DNA of 64,000 nucleotides from Acorus gramineus. Its lineage: Eukaryota; Streptophyta; Magnoliopsida; Acorales; Acoraceae. The stretch lies in NCBI GenBank assembly GCA_030737835.1, contig JAUJYN010000019.1, forward strand, positions 332,433 through 396,432, given 5' to 3'. Positions within the stretch are counted from its first letter, which is position 1, and each line of letters opens with the position of its first letter. A program made the position numbers and the translations under genes. The notes beneath the pieces are model-generated. The model ran no database searches. It had not been told where the DNA came from and saw only the letters and a list, made by a program, of their open reading frames with translations. Below are positions 10,750-22,166 of this stretch, piece by piece.

Positions 10750-11905
10750 ATGCTAGGAGGGTGGAAATGGGGTTGGGTGGAGGTTGGCGGCGGTGGGTGG
10801 CCGTCGGAGGGCTGTGGGAGGCGGTCGGAGGCTGTGGGGGTGGTCGGAGGTGGGTGCTAGTGGAGCTCGGGCTGGCAGGCGTGCAGCTCGGGCTGGGCGG
10901 CTGCTGTCTCGGGCAGGGCAGCAGCGCAGGGTGGTGCAGGCACAGTGGCTGGGGCAGGCGCGCGCGCGCGTGCGCGCGGGCGTGCGCTCGGGCGGTGCTG
11001 GGGGCCAGCAGGGCTGGGCGTGCGGGCGCTCGACTGGCGCTGGGGGGGCAGCAGGGCTGGGCGTGCGCGCTGGGCCGGCTGGCAGAGCTAGCTCGGGTAG
11101 GCTGGGAGCTGGTGCACCAGTTTGCTGGGCGCGCGAGGGCATGCGCGCGAGTGCGCGCGCGGGCGTGCGCTCGGGGGGTGCAGGGAGAGGCGTGTGGAGC
11201 AGGCTGCTGGGCTGTGCGCGCTGGCAGGCCGGGCGAGTTGGCTGGGTGCGCAGGCGAGCAGGGCAGGGGCGCTCGGGCATCAGGCGGGCAGTGCCCTGGG
11301 CGTGCAGGCGAGCGGTGCTCGGGCCACTCGGCGACGCGCGGAGGCAGGCAACGCGGGCAGCAGCGTGGGCAGGCTGGCAGGCGCGCGGGGCGCGTGCTGC
11401 CAGGCGCGCTGGGCGCGTGTTGCGCGGGCGTGCGCGTGGACGCTGGGTGAGGGTCCCGGGTGCTGGGCGCTGGGTCACGGGTACCGGGTGCTGGCCGAGG
11501 GTGCTGGGCGGCGCTGGGCGCTGGGCAGTGGGCACCGCTGCGGGGCGTCGTGCGGGGTGCGCGCGGGGCGCGGCGAGGCGGCTAGTGGTGCGCGCGGGGT
11601 GCGCACGGGGCGGAGTTGGCGGTGCGCGCGGGGTGCGCGCGGGGCGAGGCGCTGGGTGCGCGGGGCGTGCGGCGTGCTCGCGTGGTGTGCACGGGGAGCG
11701 CGGGGGTGCGCGCGGGCTGCTGCGGCGGGGCGAAGTGGGCGGCGGCGCACCGGGTGGCTCGGCTGCGGGTCCAGGGCGGCGGGCAGGGGCCCGGCGGCGC
11801 CTGGGCGCGCGGGCTGAGGCGCGGCGGCGCACCCGAGGGGTCGGGTGGCCGTGCGGGTGGTTGCCGGTGGTGCGGGAGTGAGCCGGAGTGCTCGGGCTAG
11901 CGTGC
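10750..11905 (+). repeat. CpG-rich low-complexity block, longest copy
   Basis: About 1,150 bp of GCGCG, GGGCGTGCG and GGCTGGGCG words. It is open in several frames on both strands at once (for example about 360 codons on each strand), a composition artefact rather than evidence of genes. It sits between donor-like GGTAAGCC and acceptor-like TTGCAG (12019-12024). Confidence 0.85.
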
Positions 11906-12024
11906 GTACGTGCCGTATGTACGTTTGCCCGAGTATGGGGTATTTTTGGGGTAGTTTAATGTATTGTTGGGTATTTTTAGTGTGTTTGTGGATTTTACTC
12001 ACCGTATAAATGTCTGTCTTGCAG

Positions 12025-12061
12025 ATCTAGACAGACGGTCGCGCGACGACCCCGATCTCTG
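12025..12061 (+). other. 37-nt micro-exon-like segment
   Basis: Bounded by TTGCAG and GTGAGT, this copy has one extra C compared with the 36-nt type A copies. The LDxRSRDDP reading would therefore shift relative to the terminal frame. It looks like a decayed version. Confidence 0.4.
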
Positions 12062-12095
12062 GTGAGTGGGACAATCCAACCCAGTAGAGAGGTGT

Positions 12096-12115
12096 TATAC
12101 GCACTTGGGCGTATA
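12096..12115 (+). other. Covarying hairpin (TATACGC/GCGTATA)
   Basis: A perfect 7-bp stem around the loop ACTTGG, about 35 nt after the GTGAGT site. It uses a different stem from the ATGCACG/CGTGCAT copies. Confidence 0.65.
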
Positions 12116-12823
12116 CCGACCTCTCCTGGGGCACCATGGATAAATATTGGCATGTGTAATATGTATATCATGCGAGCATGATTTAATTGTAGAATGCATG
12201 TTACCCTAGACTTTGCATGTTAGGGACTTGCACCCTTAGGATATGTGTATGAGCCATGCAGCATATCCCCCGTTTCCATGCTAGGAAGCCCGACCGATGC
12301 ATGTGCCCTACTAGTTTATTTATTAAATTAAATGCTAGTATTTGTTAAATTGCATGTTATAGTGAATATTATAGGGGAGGGGCCTTGCGAGGACAGCGGT
12401 GAGACCCGGGTTAGGGTACACCGTGTTCCTTGTTTGGTTGTCGGGGTGTCCTATAACGGGAACTCACGCTGCCCTCCCAAGTTTCTTTCCCCAACGATAT
12501 TCCACCCTGTTATAACCTTATGCATGTTCCCCGCATCGTAGTTATGCGCCCTGGTGGGTTCTGAGGAATTCAGAACGTTAGTGTTGTTATGATGTGTTGT
12601 CTGCGGATCCGAGTGGATCATATGCGATGGATAGGCTGTTCTGTTCCCTTCGTTGGATCCGTGTAGAGACTACCTCAGCGTTAGACAGGTTGTCCCATGC
12701 AGGGGCTCCCAGTAGTAGGCGCCTCCTGATCTGGTAGAAGGACTGTGCTGAACGTGGGAGTGGCCAAACGACCTACGGAGTGAGGAGAGACTATCGGTGG
12801 ACCAAGGGTGACCAACAGCCTAG

Positions 12824-13176
12824 TCAGTCCCAAGAGCCTATGTCACCCGTTGTAGGGTGAGGGTGAGGGTGTAGTGGGTTGGCGATGAGCGACCCACTGG
12901 ATTTTTCTATGGATGATTGTCAGTCCCAATATCCTATGTCACTCCTGTTGAGGGGTGAGTGTGAGGGTGTAGTAGGTTGGCGATAGCGACCTGCTGGATT
13001 GTGTGTAGTTAGTCCCAATATCCTATGTCACCCCTTGAGGGTGAGGGTGAGGGTGTAGTGGGTTGGCGGAAGCAACCCACCGGATTTGTGATTGGATTTT
13101 GATTAGTCCCAATATCCTTGGTCACCCATTGAGGGTGAGGGTGAGGGTGTAGTGGGTGGGCGGTAGCAACCCACTA
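12824..13176 (+). repeat. GGGTGA minisatellite, four units
   Basis: Four copies of a unit of roughly 90-100 bp, each starting with a variant of AGTCCCAATATCCTATGTCAC. Each contains GAGGGTGAGGGTG and a GTGGGTTGGCGA...CAACCCAC or GCGACCCAC inverted pair. Units differ from one another, so the array is not very recent. Confidence 0.8.
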
Positions 13177-13324
13177 GCTTGAGGAATTGTTGTTAATTGT
13201 GGCTATGGTAATGAGATTGTGGATGATAAGGATTATCTGGTTGTGGTCAATATTGTCTGTGATGCATGGGTTGTGCCGTTCACTGAGCGTGTGGCTCACC
13301 CCTCGCATAATATTTTTTTCTCAG

Positions 13325-13377
13325 TGTCATCTGAGTCGGATCTGGAGGAGGAGCTCCCCGAGGGACTTCATCAGTAG
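13325..13377 (+). other. Terminal exon-like frame
   Basis: After TTTTTTTCTCAG the frame reads SSESDLEEELPEGLHQ and ends at TAG (13375-13377). Its core matches the other type A copies. Confidence 0.4.
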
Positions 13378-14149
13378 CGGAGTAGCGCCACGTCCCGCGA
13401 GTTGCAGAGACTATCAGCATCCCTTGTACCAGTATGTATTATTTTCCGTGCTTGGGCACGCGTTTGGTTGTATTTGGATGTCTTTGTATGTATATTGGCT
13501 CTCACAGGACATGTGATTATGTATGGAGTCTGTAGTATATTTTGATTACAGATTCAGTCTTTAGTTATCCGCATTTGGTGTATATATCATGTTAGCCCTG
13601 CTTTTGTTGTCTGTGTGTCATTCTGGTTGCTTGTGTATGATATTATTGACCTCCTGTGTAGATTCTGATATTTTATATACACTTGTCGCGTACCGGGGAC
13701 GCCCGGGGCGTGACACTCTCTCTCTCTCCCCCTCTCTCCCATTTCGTGGAACACATTCTCTTCCTCTCTTGGTCTCTTTTTTTTCCCCCTCTTTGTGTGT
13801 GGAGAAGGAGGAGGAAGAAGCAAATGAAAGAAAAGGTGAAGAAGGAAGCACAAGAAGGTGAGTTTTGTGTATGTGTTGTTGTTGTTGTGGTTTCTCCTCT
13901 CTCAAGCTCCCTCTCATGTCTCCCCCCCCCTGTTTTTCAGCCAAAGAAGGCTGAGGAGGGCTGTGGAGGTGGTGGTGGTCGCGGGTGCATCGAGGGCCCC
14001 TGAATCTCCCCCTTTTATTCCCCCTCCCTTGGTGAGCTCTTCCCCTTCTTTTCTTGGTTTTTCATGGCTTTAGGAGTTGTTGGGAAGTCATGCATGCTAA
14101 GTAGTTAGTTTAGGGTGATTGAGGAGTGTGGGGGAGGGGTTAAAAGAGG

Positions 14150-14460
14150 TTAAAGGGTGCTGGGCACGCGCGAGGGTCTGTCCGCGGGCGCGTGCGTGTG
14201 CGTGCGGGTGCCCGCGGAGTGGGCGCGCAGGTTCGCGCGGGCTCTAGTAGCGCGCGCGGGCGTGCACGAGCGTGCGCACACGCGGGGCATCGTGTCTGGT
14301 TGCGCCTGGGCATGCGGCAGGGCACCAGTGAGCGCGCACACATGCGCGTGGGTGCAGGGGCATGGGCGGGGCTGCCCAGGGGCTCGGGTAGGTGCTGGGG
14401 CACTCAGGCATGCATGCGTACGCGCGTGCTAGCATGCGTGCAAGCCCGTATGCGTGCATG
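14150..14460 (+). repeat. CpG-rich block, short copy
   Basis: About 300 bp of GCGCG/GCGTGCG sequence in the type B LTR, ending in GCGTGCAAGCCCGTATGCGTG just before the AT-richer acceptor region. Confidence 0.8.
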
Positions 14461-14542
14461 TCTAAGTTTTTGGTATTTCTAGTAAATTTCTAAGTACTAT
14501 AATGTGATGTTACTCACGATTCTGATGCCCCTTACTTTACAG

Positions 14543-14579
14543 ATCTCGTCGGATGGGATGCGCGAGGTCCTGGATTGCG
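14543..14579 (+). other. 37-nt micro-exon-like segment, type B
   Basis: Bounded by TTTACAG and GTGAGT. The type B version starts ATCTCGTCGGATGGGATGCG and matches the copy at 58406-58442 in length and start. A hairpin follows at 14616-14633 (ACGCGCG with CGTGCGT, one G-U pair). Confidence 0.45.
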
Positions 14580-17559
14580 GTGAGTGGTTTGATCCAACCC
14601 CTCAAGATGTGCTCTACGCGCGTAGTCGTGCGTCACGCATCAATGGGGCACCCTAGCTATACCACTTGCATAGATAAGTAGTATGGCCATGATTAAACTA
14701 TAATATGCTAAGTATTTACATGCTAGGTTAGTAAAGCTTGTATATTGTGTAGAAACCCCCTTTTCTACCATATACTTGCCTATGTATGTTCATGTGTGAA
14801 CTATTATGTATGCATGCACCCTTCATGTATGGGCATGTGTGATGTGGGTTTCATGAATGTATAGAATCAGCATGCCTTAGGTAGTATTGTTATACTACTC
14901 CCACCATATTAATTGGAATATGCAGGATGATTAAGTCTGGGTTAATAACAAGCACCTGCCTAATATTCCCTTGCGATAAGACTCGAGGGCGTGCTTTAGT
15001 TATTGCGCCCATGCTAATGGGGCAAAGCTATGACCAACTTCATGAGATGATGATCTCTCTCGCCCTCTCCCTCTGCACGAACTGAGTAAGTAGATGCGAT
15101 TTCCTACTCGACTCAGGTTCGTTTGGAATATTGGCATGCATCTGTTAGTGCGAGAGATCGCGCTTGACCCTTTCTTTTAAGTTGTCTGATATCCAACGCA
15201 TGCTTAAGTTAGGCCTTGTGTGTCACGCCCCAGGGCGGCCGTCCCCGAGACGTGGCAATAATGAAGTATCAGCTATCAAGTACAAGAGGTCAATAATGAC
15301 TCCAATAAATAACACACAAGATGGCAAAACAAAGATAACTGATAACTCAACTGAAAAGCGGAAGCATAAGATATCAACAATGTCTGTAAACCAAAAACAT
15401 TATTACAGACTCGAATACACAATCACTGTCCTATGAGAGCCAAGTCTAGTCCAAATAAAATACAACCTGTGTCACATGCACGATTTACAATACATAAAAT
15501 GACTCTAGGACTGCTGACAGCCTCGCACTCGCCACCCGCCAGAAGAACGCTCCACGCCCATAAGACCACGCCACAGGGAAGCTCCAGCTCCACGCCCAAC
15601 ACTGCCCCTGAAAAGAAACAGTATGCGAGGGGTGAGCTACAAGCTCAGTGAGTGGCTGAAAACCAATCACCATTACAACAGTTCAATGTTAAGGCAATTT
15701 CCTTTCAAGGAAAAACATGGGTGGAAACCCAATGGATAACAAGGTCACGCGGCGGTGCGACCAACCTCACCCTCACTCCCGGAGGGAGACTCTTGGGACT
15801 TTTGGGGAGAGACCTGTCACGCCCCAGGCGTCCCCGAGACGTGGCAATAATATAATATCAGCTATCAATACCTGAGGTCAATAAAGACACCAACAACAAC
15901 ACACAAAGTGGCAAAGCAAGGATAATGATAACTGACTGAAAAGTGGAAGCATAATATATAAACAATGTCTATAAACCAAAAACATTATTACAGACTGGAA
16001 TACACAATCACTGTCCTGTGAGAGCCAAGTCTAGACCAAAGAAAATACAACCTGTGCCACATGCACGATTTACAATACATACAATGACTCTAGGACTGCT
16101 GACAGCCTCGCACTCGCCACCCGCCGGAAGAACGCTCCACGCCCATAAGACCACGCCACAGGAAAGCTCCAGCTCCACGGCCGACACTGCCCCTGAAAAG
16201 AAACAGTATGCGAGGGGTGAGCTACAAGCTCAGTGAGTGGCTGGAAACCAATCACCATACAACAGTTCAATACATAACAATTCCCTTTCAAGGTAAACAT
16301 GGGTGGAAACCCATGGGTAAAAGGGTCACCTGCCGGCGCGACCAACCTCACCCTCACCCTCACTCCCGGAGGGAGAGTCTTGGGACTTTTGGGGAGAGAC
16401 CATACCGTTGGTCGAGGAGACCCGGGATTACTGGTCCACACAACACTACTAGATCACCAACCTCACCCTCACCCTCACTCCCGGAGGGAGACTCTTGGGA
16501 CTTTTGGGGAGAGGCCATACTATTGGTCGAGGAGACCCGAGATTACTGGTCTTCGCAACACTACTGGATCATCTACATCGAGATAACTGCCCAACGATGT
16601 CTTTGAACATCGATACGAGACCGGACCCAACAACTATGGGAACGGACGAACAACGAATGGGTCACGAGGCGACGTGTCTTCACCTCATCCTCACCCTCAC
16701 TCCTGGAGGGAGACTCTTGGGACTTTTGGAAGAGACTTAGACTGCTCTACACCCTTGGTCCACCGGTAGCCCTTTCCCCCCGCGTAGCCTCTACCTAGTA
16801 TACTCCCACGATCAGTACCTTCTGAACGCATCGGTGGTACCTACGGATGGGAGCCCTCTGTCAGGACAGCTTTCCCAACGCCGGGGAGTTCCTACATCGG
16901 ATCCAACGAAGGGGAGAACGATTCCACGCTCGCAATATCATTCGTTAGCCCTCTCCCGGGTAGCCTCTACCTGGTACACTCCCACGATCAGTACGCTCCT
17001 GAACGCATCGGTGGTACCTACGGATGGGAGCCCTCTGTCAAGACAGCTACAACCCGGGCCTCTTCAACACGGACGACACTGGGAGTAAACATTCCATGTT
17101 CGCAAAGCGAACCGAATGGAAAAACAACTACTCTCGATAATCACTTATCGAGACAGCGAATACTATTGTACTCCCACACGGTTGCGTCGCTCAGACACAA
17201 AGGGGGATTGCCTCTGCTCTCACTTAGAAATAATCCCAAGGCACATAACCCAACAGGCGGTTCATATACACGCCTAGCACGGGTAGGCCTAGCCTAATGC
17301 CCCACCACCAGTTTAACAATCCGATAAGATAAAGAATTCTCCTGAATTCCAAACGAGTGCATCGCTCGGATGCACGGGGCGATTACATCGCTAGCGCTCT
17401 AACTAATAAGGTATAACCCGACAGCGGGTCATACCCACACCTATTTCAGATAGGCCTGATTAGTTTTAACATGCGCATCCGAGCATGCATCGGTGGTGAG
17501 TAAACCACACAAATATACAAGAAATTTACTAGAAATGCCAAAAACTCAGACAAGCATGC

Positions 17560-17890
17560 ATACGGGCTCGCACGCATGCGAGTACGCACGTACGCACGCA
17601 AGTCCGAGTGCCCCGACACCTACCTGAACCCTCGGGCAGCCACACGCATGGCCCCCCGCACGCGTACGCACGCATACGCACGCACGTACGCGCCCCAGCA
17701 CCCTTGGCGCACTGCCGCGCGCCCAGACGCGCTGCCGCACGCGCGCACACACGCGCGCACTACGCGTCCTGCTCGCTCGCACTCGCGCGCACTGCGCGCC
17801 CGTGCAGCACTCCGCGCGCACCCGCCAGCGCGCCCGACTGTGCGCTCCACCACTCCCCTACGCGCGCAGACGCGCGCGCGCCCAAACCTC
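17560..17890 (-). repeat. CpG-rich block, minus strand
   Basis: About 330 bp of CGCGC/GCACGC words in the mosaic LTR, located between the leader donor-like site (rc of CTTACC near 18000) and a TTTACTCACC-type boundary. Confidence 0.8.
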
Positions 17891-18414
17891 CCCCCACCCC
17901 TCCTCAGCCCACACACCCACCCTAAACCCTATGCATGGCATACATGAACACCCTAAGAGCCTTTATCAAACATTTAAACAAGGATAAGGGAGGAGGAGAG
18001 CTTACCAAAGGAGGGGGAAGAAAAGGGGAGGAAATCGGGTGCCCTTGGCGCACCGAACCACCTCAACCGCCACCACCAACACCACCACCTTCTCAGCCAC
18101 TCCTCAAGCCTTTAATGGCTGAAATCAGGGGTTGGGGAAGAGGCATGAGAGGGAGTTAGAGAGAAGGGAATCAAGCACAACAACAACACTCAAAGCTTGC
18201 ACACACATACCTTCTCTTTTCCTTTTAATGTTTCTTCTTCTCTTTCTTGTTCTTCTTTTATTTAACACACACAAAACAAAGAAAACCAGGGAGTGAATGA
18301 GAGAGTGAGAGGGAGAGGAGGAGAAGGGGACGCCCACCACTAGTGCACACACACACTCACACACACACTTACACACACACACATTAAATGGTGAAAAAGG
18401 GGGTGGGTGGGGAT

Positions 18415-18545
18415 TGACTTTGAGTCAACCCAACCAAACTACCAAACAAAAACCCTTGACTAGTCAAAGGTCATCTTTGACTAGTCAAGGTCTTCGTTGA
18501 CTTGGTCAAAGTCATCCTTGACACTTCAAAATCGGTCAAAACCCG
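18415..18545 (-). promoter_or_regulatory. Dense TTGAC (W-box-like) cluster in U3
   Basis: At least eight TTGAC/GTCAA motifs occur in about 130 bp, including several TTGACTAGTCAA and TTGACTTGGTCAA palindromic pairs. WRKY factors recognise TTGAC[CT], so induction by stress or pathogen signals is an inference. Confidence 0.5.
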
Positions 18546-21500
18546 GATACGATTCGGAACTGCAAATTTTTTTGAAGAACTCGATGAAATTTCTGAGGCC
18601 AATACCAACTAGTACCAGGACCCATAATATGCAGTTAGATTTTCAATCTGAGATCTCAAACTCACGCAGATAGCTAAAAGTCCAAAATTTTAGCGGCTTT
18701 GATCGAAAAACGAAAAATTGGAAAATGGCCAGAAATGACCCAAATGTGACCAATAGGCTAAAACATGACACATATATAACAAGACCATACCGTTGGTCGA
18801 AGAGACGCGGAATTACTGGTCTACACAACTCTACAGGATCACCAACCTCACCCTCACTCCTGGAGGGAGACTCTTGGGACTTTTGGGGAGAGACCATACC
18901 GTTGGTCGAAGAGACCCGGAATTACTGGTCTACACAACACTACTGGATCATCTACATCGAGATAACTACCCAACGATGTCTTTGAACATCGATACGCAAC
19001 TGGACCCAACAACTATGGGAACGGACGAACAACGAATGGGTCACGCGGCGATGTGTCTTCACCTCATCCTCACCCTCACCCTTTAGAGGTGACATAGGAC
19101 TTTTGGAAGAGACTTAGACTGCTCTACACCCTTGGTCCACCGGTAGCCCTTTCCCCACGTAGCCTCTACCTGGTATACTCCCACGATCAGTACGCTTCCA
19201 AACGCATCGGTGGTACCTACGGATGGGAGCCCTCTGTCAGGACAGCTTTTCCAACACCGGGGAGTTCCTACATCAGATCCAACGAAGGGGAGAACGATTT
19301 CACGCTCGCAATATCATTCATTAGCCCTCTCCCGGGTAGCCTCTACCTAGTATACTCCCACGATCAGTACGCTTTCGAACACATCGGTGGTACCTACGGA
19401 TGGGAGCACTCTATCAGGACAACTACAACCCGGGCCGCTTCAACACAGACGACATTGGAAGGAAACACTCCATATTCGCAAAGCGAACCCAATGGAAAAA
19501 CAACTACTCTCGATAATCACATATCGATGATATCGAATACTATTGCACTCCCACATGGTTGCGTCGCTCGGACACAAGGGGGGGGGTTGCCTCTGCTCTC
19601 ACGCAGAAATAATCCCAAGGCACATAACCCAACAGGCGGTTCATATACACGCCTAGCACGGGTAGGCCTAGCTTAATGCCACAACTACCAGCTTAACAAA
19701 ACCGATAAGATAATGAATTCTCCTGAATTCCAAACGAGTGCATCGCTCGGATGCACGGGGGCGATTACATCGCTAGCGCTCTAACTAATAAGGTACAACC
19801 TGACAACAAGTCATATCCACGCCTATTTCAGATAGGCCTAATCAGTTTTAACATGCGCATATATATATCCAGGAGAATTATATCTTAGTTATGAACATGA
19901 ACTACATGCACGATAACCTATCAAATAATTATAGGGATACTCCCTAACATGGATTTACATCATAAACAATAAATCACACAACATGCATACATGGCCATTA
20001 ATCACATAAGCACACAAGGCATAACTTAAGCTTGCGTTGGATATCACCAACTTAAAAGGGAAGGGTCAAGCGCGATCTCGCGCACTAATAGGTGCATGCC
20101 AATATTCCAAACGAACCTGAGTCGAGTAGAAAATCGCATCTACTTACTCAGTTCGTGCAGAGGAAGAGGGCGAGAGAGATCATCATCTCGTGAAGTTGGT
20201 CATAGCTTTTGCCCCACTATCATGGGCGCAAAACTACACCACGCCCTTGAGTCTTATCGCAAGGGAATATGAGGCATGTGCCTGTTATTAACCCAGACTT
20301 AATCATGCTGGATATCCCAATTAATATGGTGGGAGTAGTATTACAATACTACCTAAGGCATGCCATATTCTATACATCCATACACATTACAGAATACATG
20401 CCCATACTAGAGGAGCGCATGCGATACAGTCATTCATACATGGATACAATACATGCAATATAAGCCAAGCATGCAAGATATCTAACATATTATGAGTTAG
20501 ACATAACCATACTACTTATCTAATTAAGTAGTATAGTCAGGGTGCCCAACGGATGCGCGACGCACGACTATGTGCATCCAACGCTTCCTGAAGGGTTGGA
20601 TCAAACCACTCACCGATACCCTGATCGCCGCGCATCCGGTCTACGAGATCTGCAAAACACTGTTATGCCTGTGTCATTTGGAGCCTTATTTTTTGATCGG
20701 AGTCGCAAAAATTTTGGCTTTTAGCCACCTGCAGGAGTTGGAGCGCTCTGATTGAAAATTTGGCTACATAATTTTTCTCCTAAAAGTTATGTATTTCCGA
20801 TTTGGTATTTGGATTTAATTTTGTTAAAATCCAAGATGAAGAGGTTTAAATATGATTTTATCATGACATGCTCAGTTTTGAGAAAGCTTTCGTACAAAAG
20901 TGGAATTAGATCAACTGGATTCATGTAGTACAAGTTATGGGTATTTTTCCAAGTATACACCTAGGATGAGAAAATTCTGGCAGGAGCCCTGTTCAATGTT
21001 TAGCTCTCATTTCGGAATAGCCGGAGGGATTATTTGATCTTGGCATAAACATGAAAGTTGTAGATAATCTTCTTGGCTTTCCAAAGGATTTTGAATTGTG
21101 CAATTCGGAGCTATATCGGGGAAGTTATGGCTGTTCTAGTGAAGCCCGTCCAGAATTTCTGGTCAAGGACGATTTGGTCTTGTTCCCCCCACCAACTCAC
21201 TTTATTTCCATTTAAGACCCCCTTTGTGTGGAAACCTCTCACTCTCTCTCACTCTCGTCTCCCTCTACCTCTCTGTTTTTTTTGGTTGTTTGTGTTGTTA
21301 ATGGAGGAAAGGATGAAGAAGAAGCTCAAGAAAGAGTGAGAAAGGGTGAGAAAGGGTGAGTATGTGTTGTTGTTGTTGTTGTTGTTGTTGTTTCTCTTCT
21401 CTCAATCCCCTTCTCATGCCCTTGCACCCCTGTTTTCTGCCATGAAGAGCTTGAGGAGATGCTGATGAGGTGGTGGTAGTGGTGGTGGTGGTTGAGGTGG

Positions 21501-22071
21501 TCATGGGTGTGTCGAGAACCCCGCATCTCCCCATTTCCCTCCCCCTGTTTTGGTAAGGCAGCACTCTATATTTTAAAGATCTCAGTGCAACTAGTATTTA
21601 GAGACACATTTTTAGGATTATGTCTTCATATGATATGATCATCTATGTGTCTAGTTGTTAAATATGAAATTTGGGCTCATTATGATATCTGTGGTGTAAG
21701 TTAGAACCTGTTTTGCATGGCCTATCCAGATTCGCGTAGGAATTGACCTGCTTCTGGAAATAATTTATTTCGGGCTTGTAGAGGCAAAATTAGGTTCTAA
21801 TGTATTCATGGATTATGATCCCAGCATATCATAGAATTTGCACGTTTTATTTCATAATTTTTGGAAGTGTATTGGGTGCTGTGGAGATCAATTAGTAGGG
21901 CTGGTTGCAGCAGGTTTGGCAGTTTTGTTTGGTTGAGTGTCAAGGAGTTGTTTGCATGTGTCTTGTGTGATAATATGGAAGTATCAGGGGTTAGGGTCTT
22001 CATGAAGTAGGCTTATATGTGTGATAGGAGGTTCCATATTTTAATTGTGGATCATTGGTTGTGTTTTGCAG

Positions 22072-22107
22072 ATCTCGTAGACCGGACGCGCGGCAATCCG
22101 GATATCA
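22072..22107 (+). other. 36-nt micro-exon-like segment, type B
   Basis: Bounded by TTTTGCAG and GTGAGT. In the two-base-carry phase it reads LVDRTRGNPDI. Joined to 24181 it stays open into AVLGVELEL and stops at TGA 24363-24365. Confidence 0.45.
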
Positions 22108-22148
22108 GTGAGTGGTTTGATCCAATCCCCCCCCTCGGGATGCACTCA

Positions 22149-22166
22149 ACGCGCGTAGTCGCGCGT
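22149..22166 (+). other. Covarying hairpin (ACGCGCG/CGCGCGT)
   Basis: A perfect 7-bp stem with the loop TAGT, about 40 nt after GTGAGT. This is the third distinct stem sequence seen at this position. Confidence 0.65.

Larger units (their letters stand above)
10124..13715 (+). mobile_element. Solo LTR, type A (TSD CTCTC)
   Basis: A 3,592-bp unit from TGTTATATATGTGTCAC to CGGGGCGTGACA, flanked by CTCTC at 10119-10123 and 13716-13720. It carries a clear TATA box (TATATAAG, 10389-10396), the donor-like GGTAAGCC near 10713, the largest CpG block in the window (10750-11905), a 37-nt AG/GTGAGT segment (12025-12061), a perfect hairpin (12096-12115), four minisatellite units and a terminal frame (13325-13377). 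It is nested in the type B LTR that starts at 9708. Confidence 0.93.
9708..15220 (+). mobile_element. Type B LTR with CpG block, interrupted by a nested LTR
   Basis: It begins TGTTATGCCTGTGTCA at 9708. It is interrupted at 10123/13716 by solo LTR 10124-13715 (TSD CTCTC) and cut at 15220 by a minus-strand LTR. The part after the nested insertion has the leader (GGTGAGCTC near 14030), a CpG-rich block (14150-14460), a 37-nt AG/GTGAGT segment (14543-14579) and the hairpin (14616-14633). The rest of its 3' half is missing. A 144-bp LTR tail at 35997-36140 may be its end. The left flank TGGAG has no matching right flank. Confidence 0.75.
15815..18781 (-). mobile_element. Solo LTR, A/B mosaic, minus strand (TSD AGACC)
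   Basis: A 2,967-bp unit with AGACC at 15810-15814 and 18782-18786. Read on the minus strand, its first part is type A: TGTTATATATGTGTCA start, TTGAC cluster, leader, CpG block. At about 17488 it switches to type B 3' sequence, and the AG/GTGAGT segment and following hairpin are missing. The terminal frame is the type B 60-codon form. This is a mosaic LTR with a deletion at the switch point. Confidence 0.9.

Noticed and set aside
10746-12002. Open frames of about 360 codons on both strands
   Set aside because: Same composition artefact. They span an LTR block with no start-site context and no conservation of frame between LTR copies.
12824-13176. Repeat array that might suggest CRISPR or a telomere-like tract
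   Set aside because: Units are contiguous and share their whole length, with no unique spacers. GGGTGA is not the plant telomere repeat TTTAGGG. It is a minisatellite in an LTR.
16208-16606. Frame of 132 codons in a minus-strand LTR
   Set aside because: It lies antisense to LTR modules, and the duplicated peptide reflects duplicated LTR DNA (the TGGTCGAGGAGACCC repeats). No independent support.
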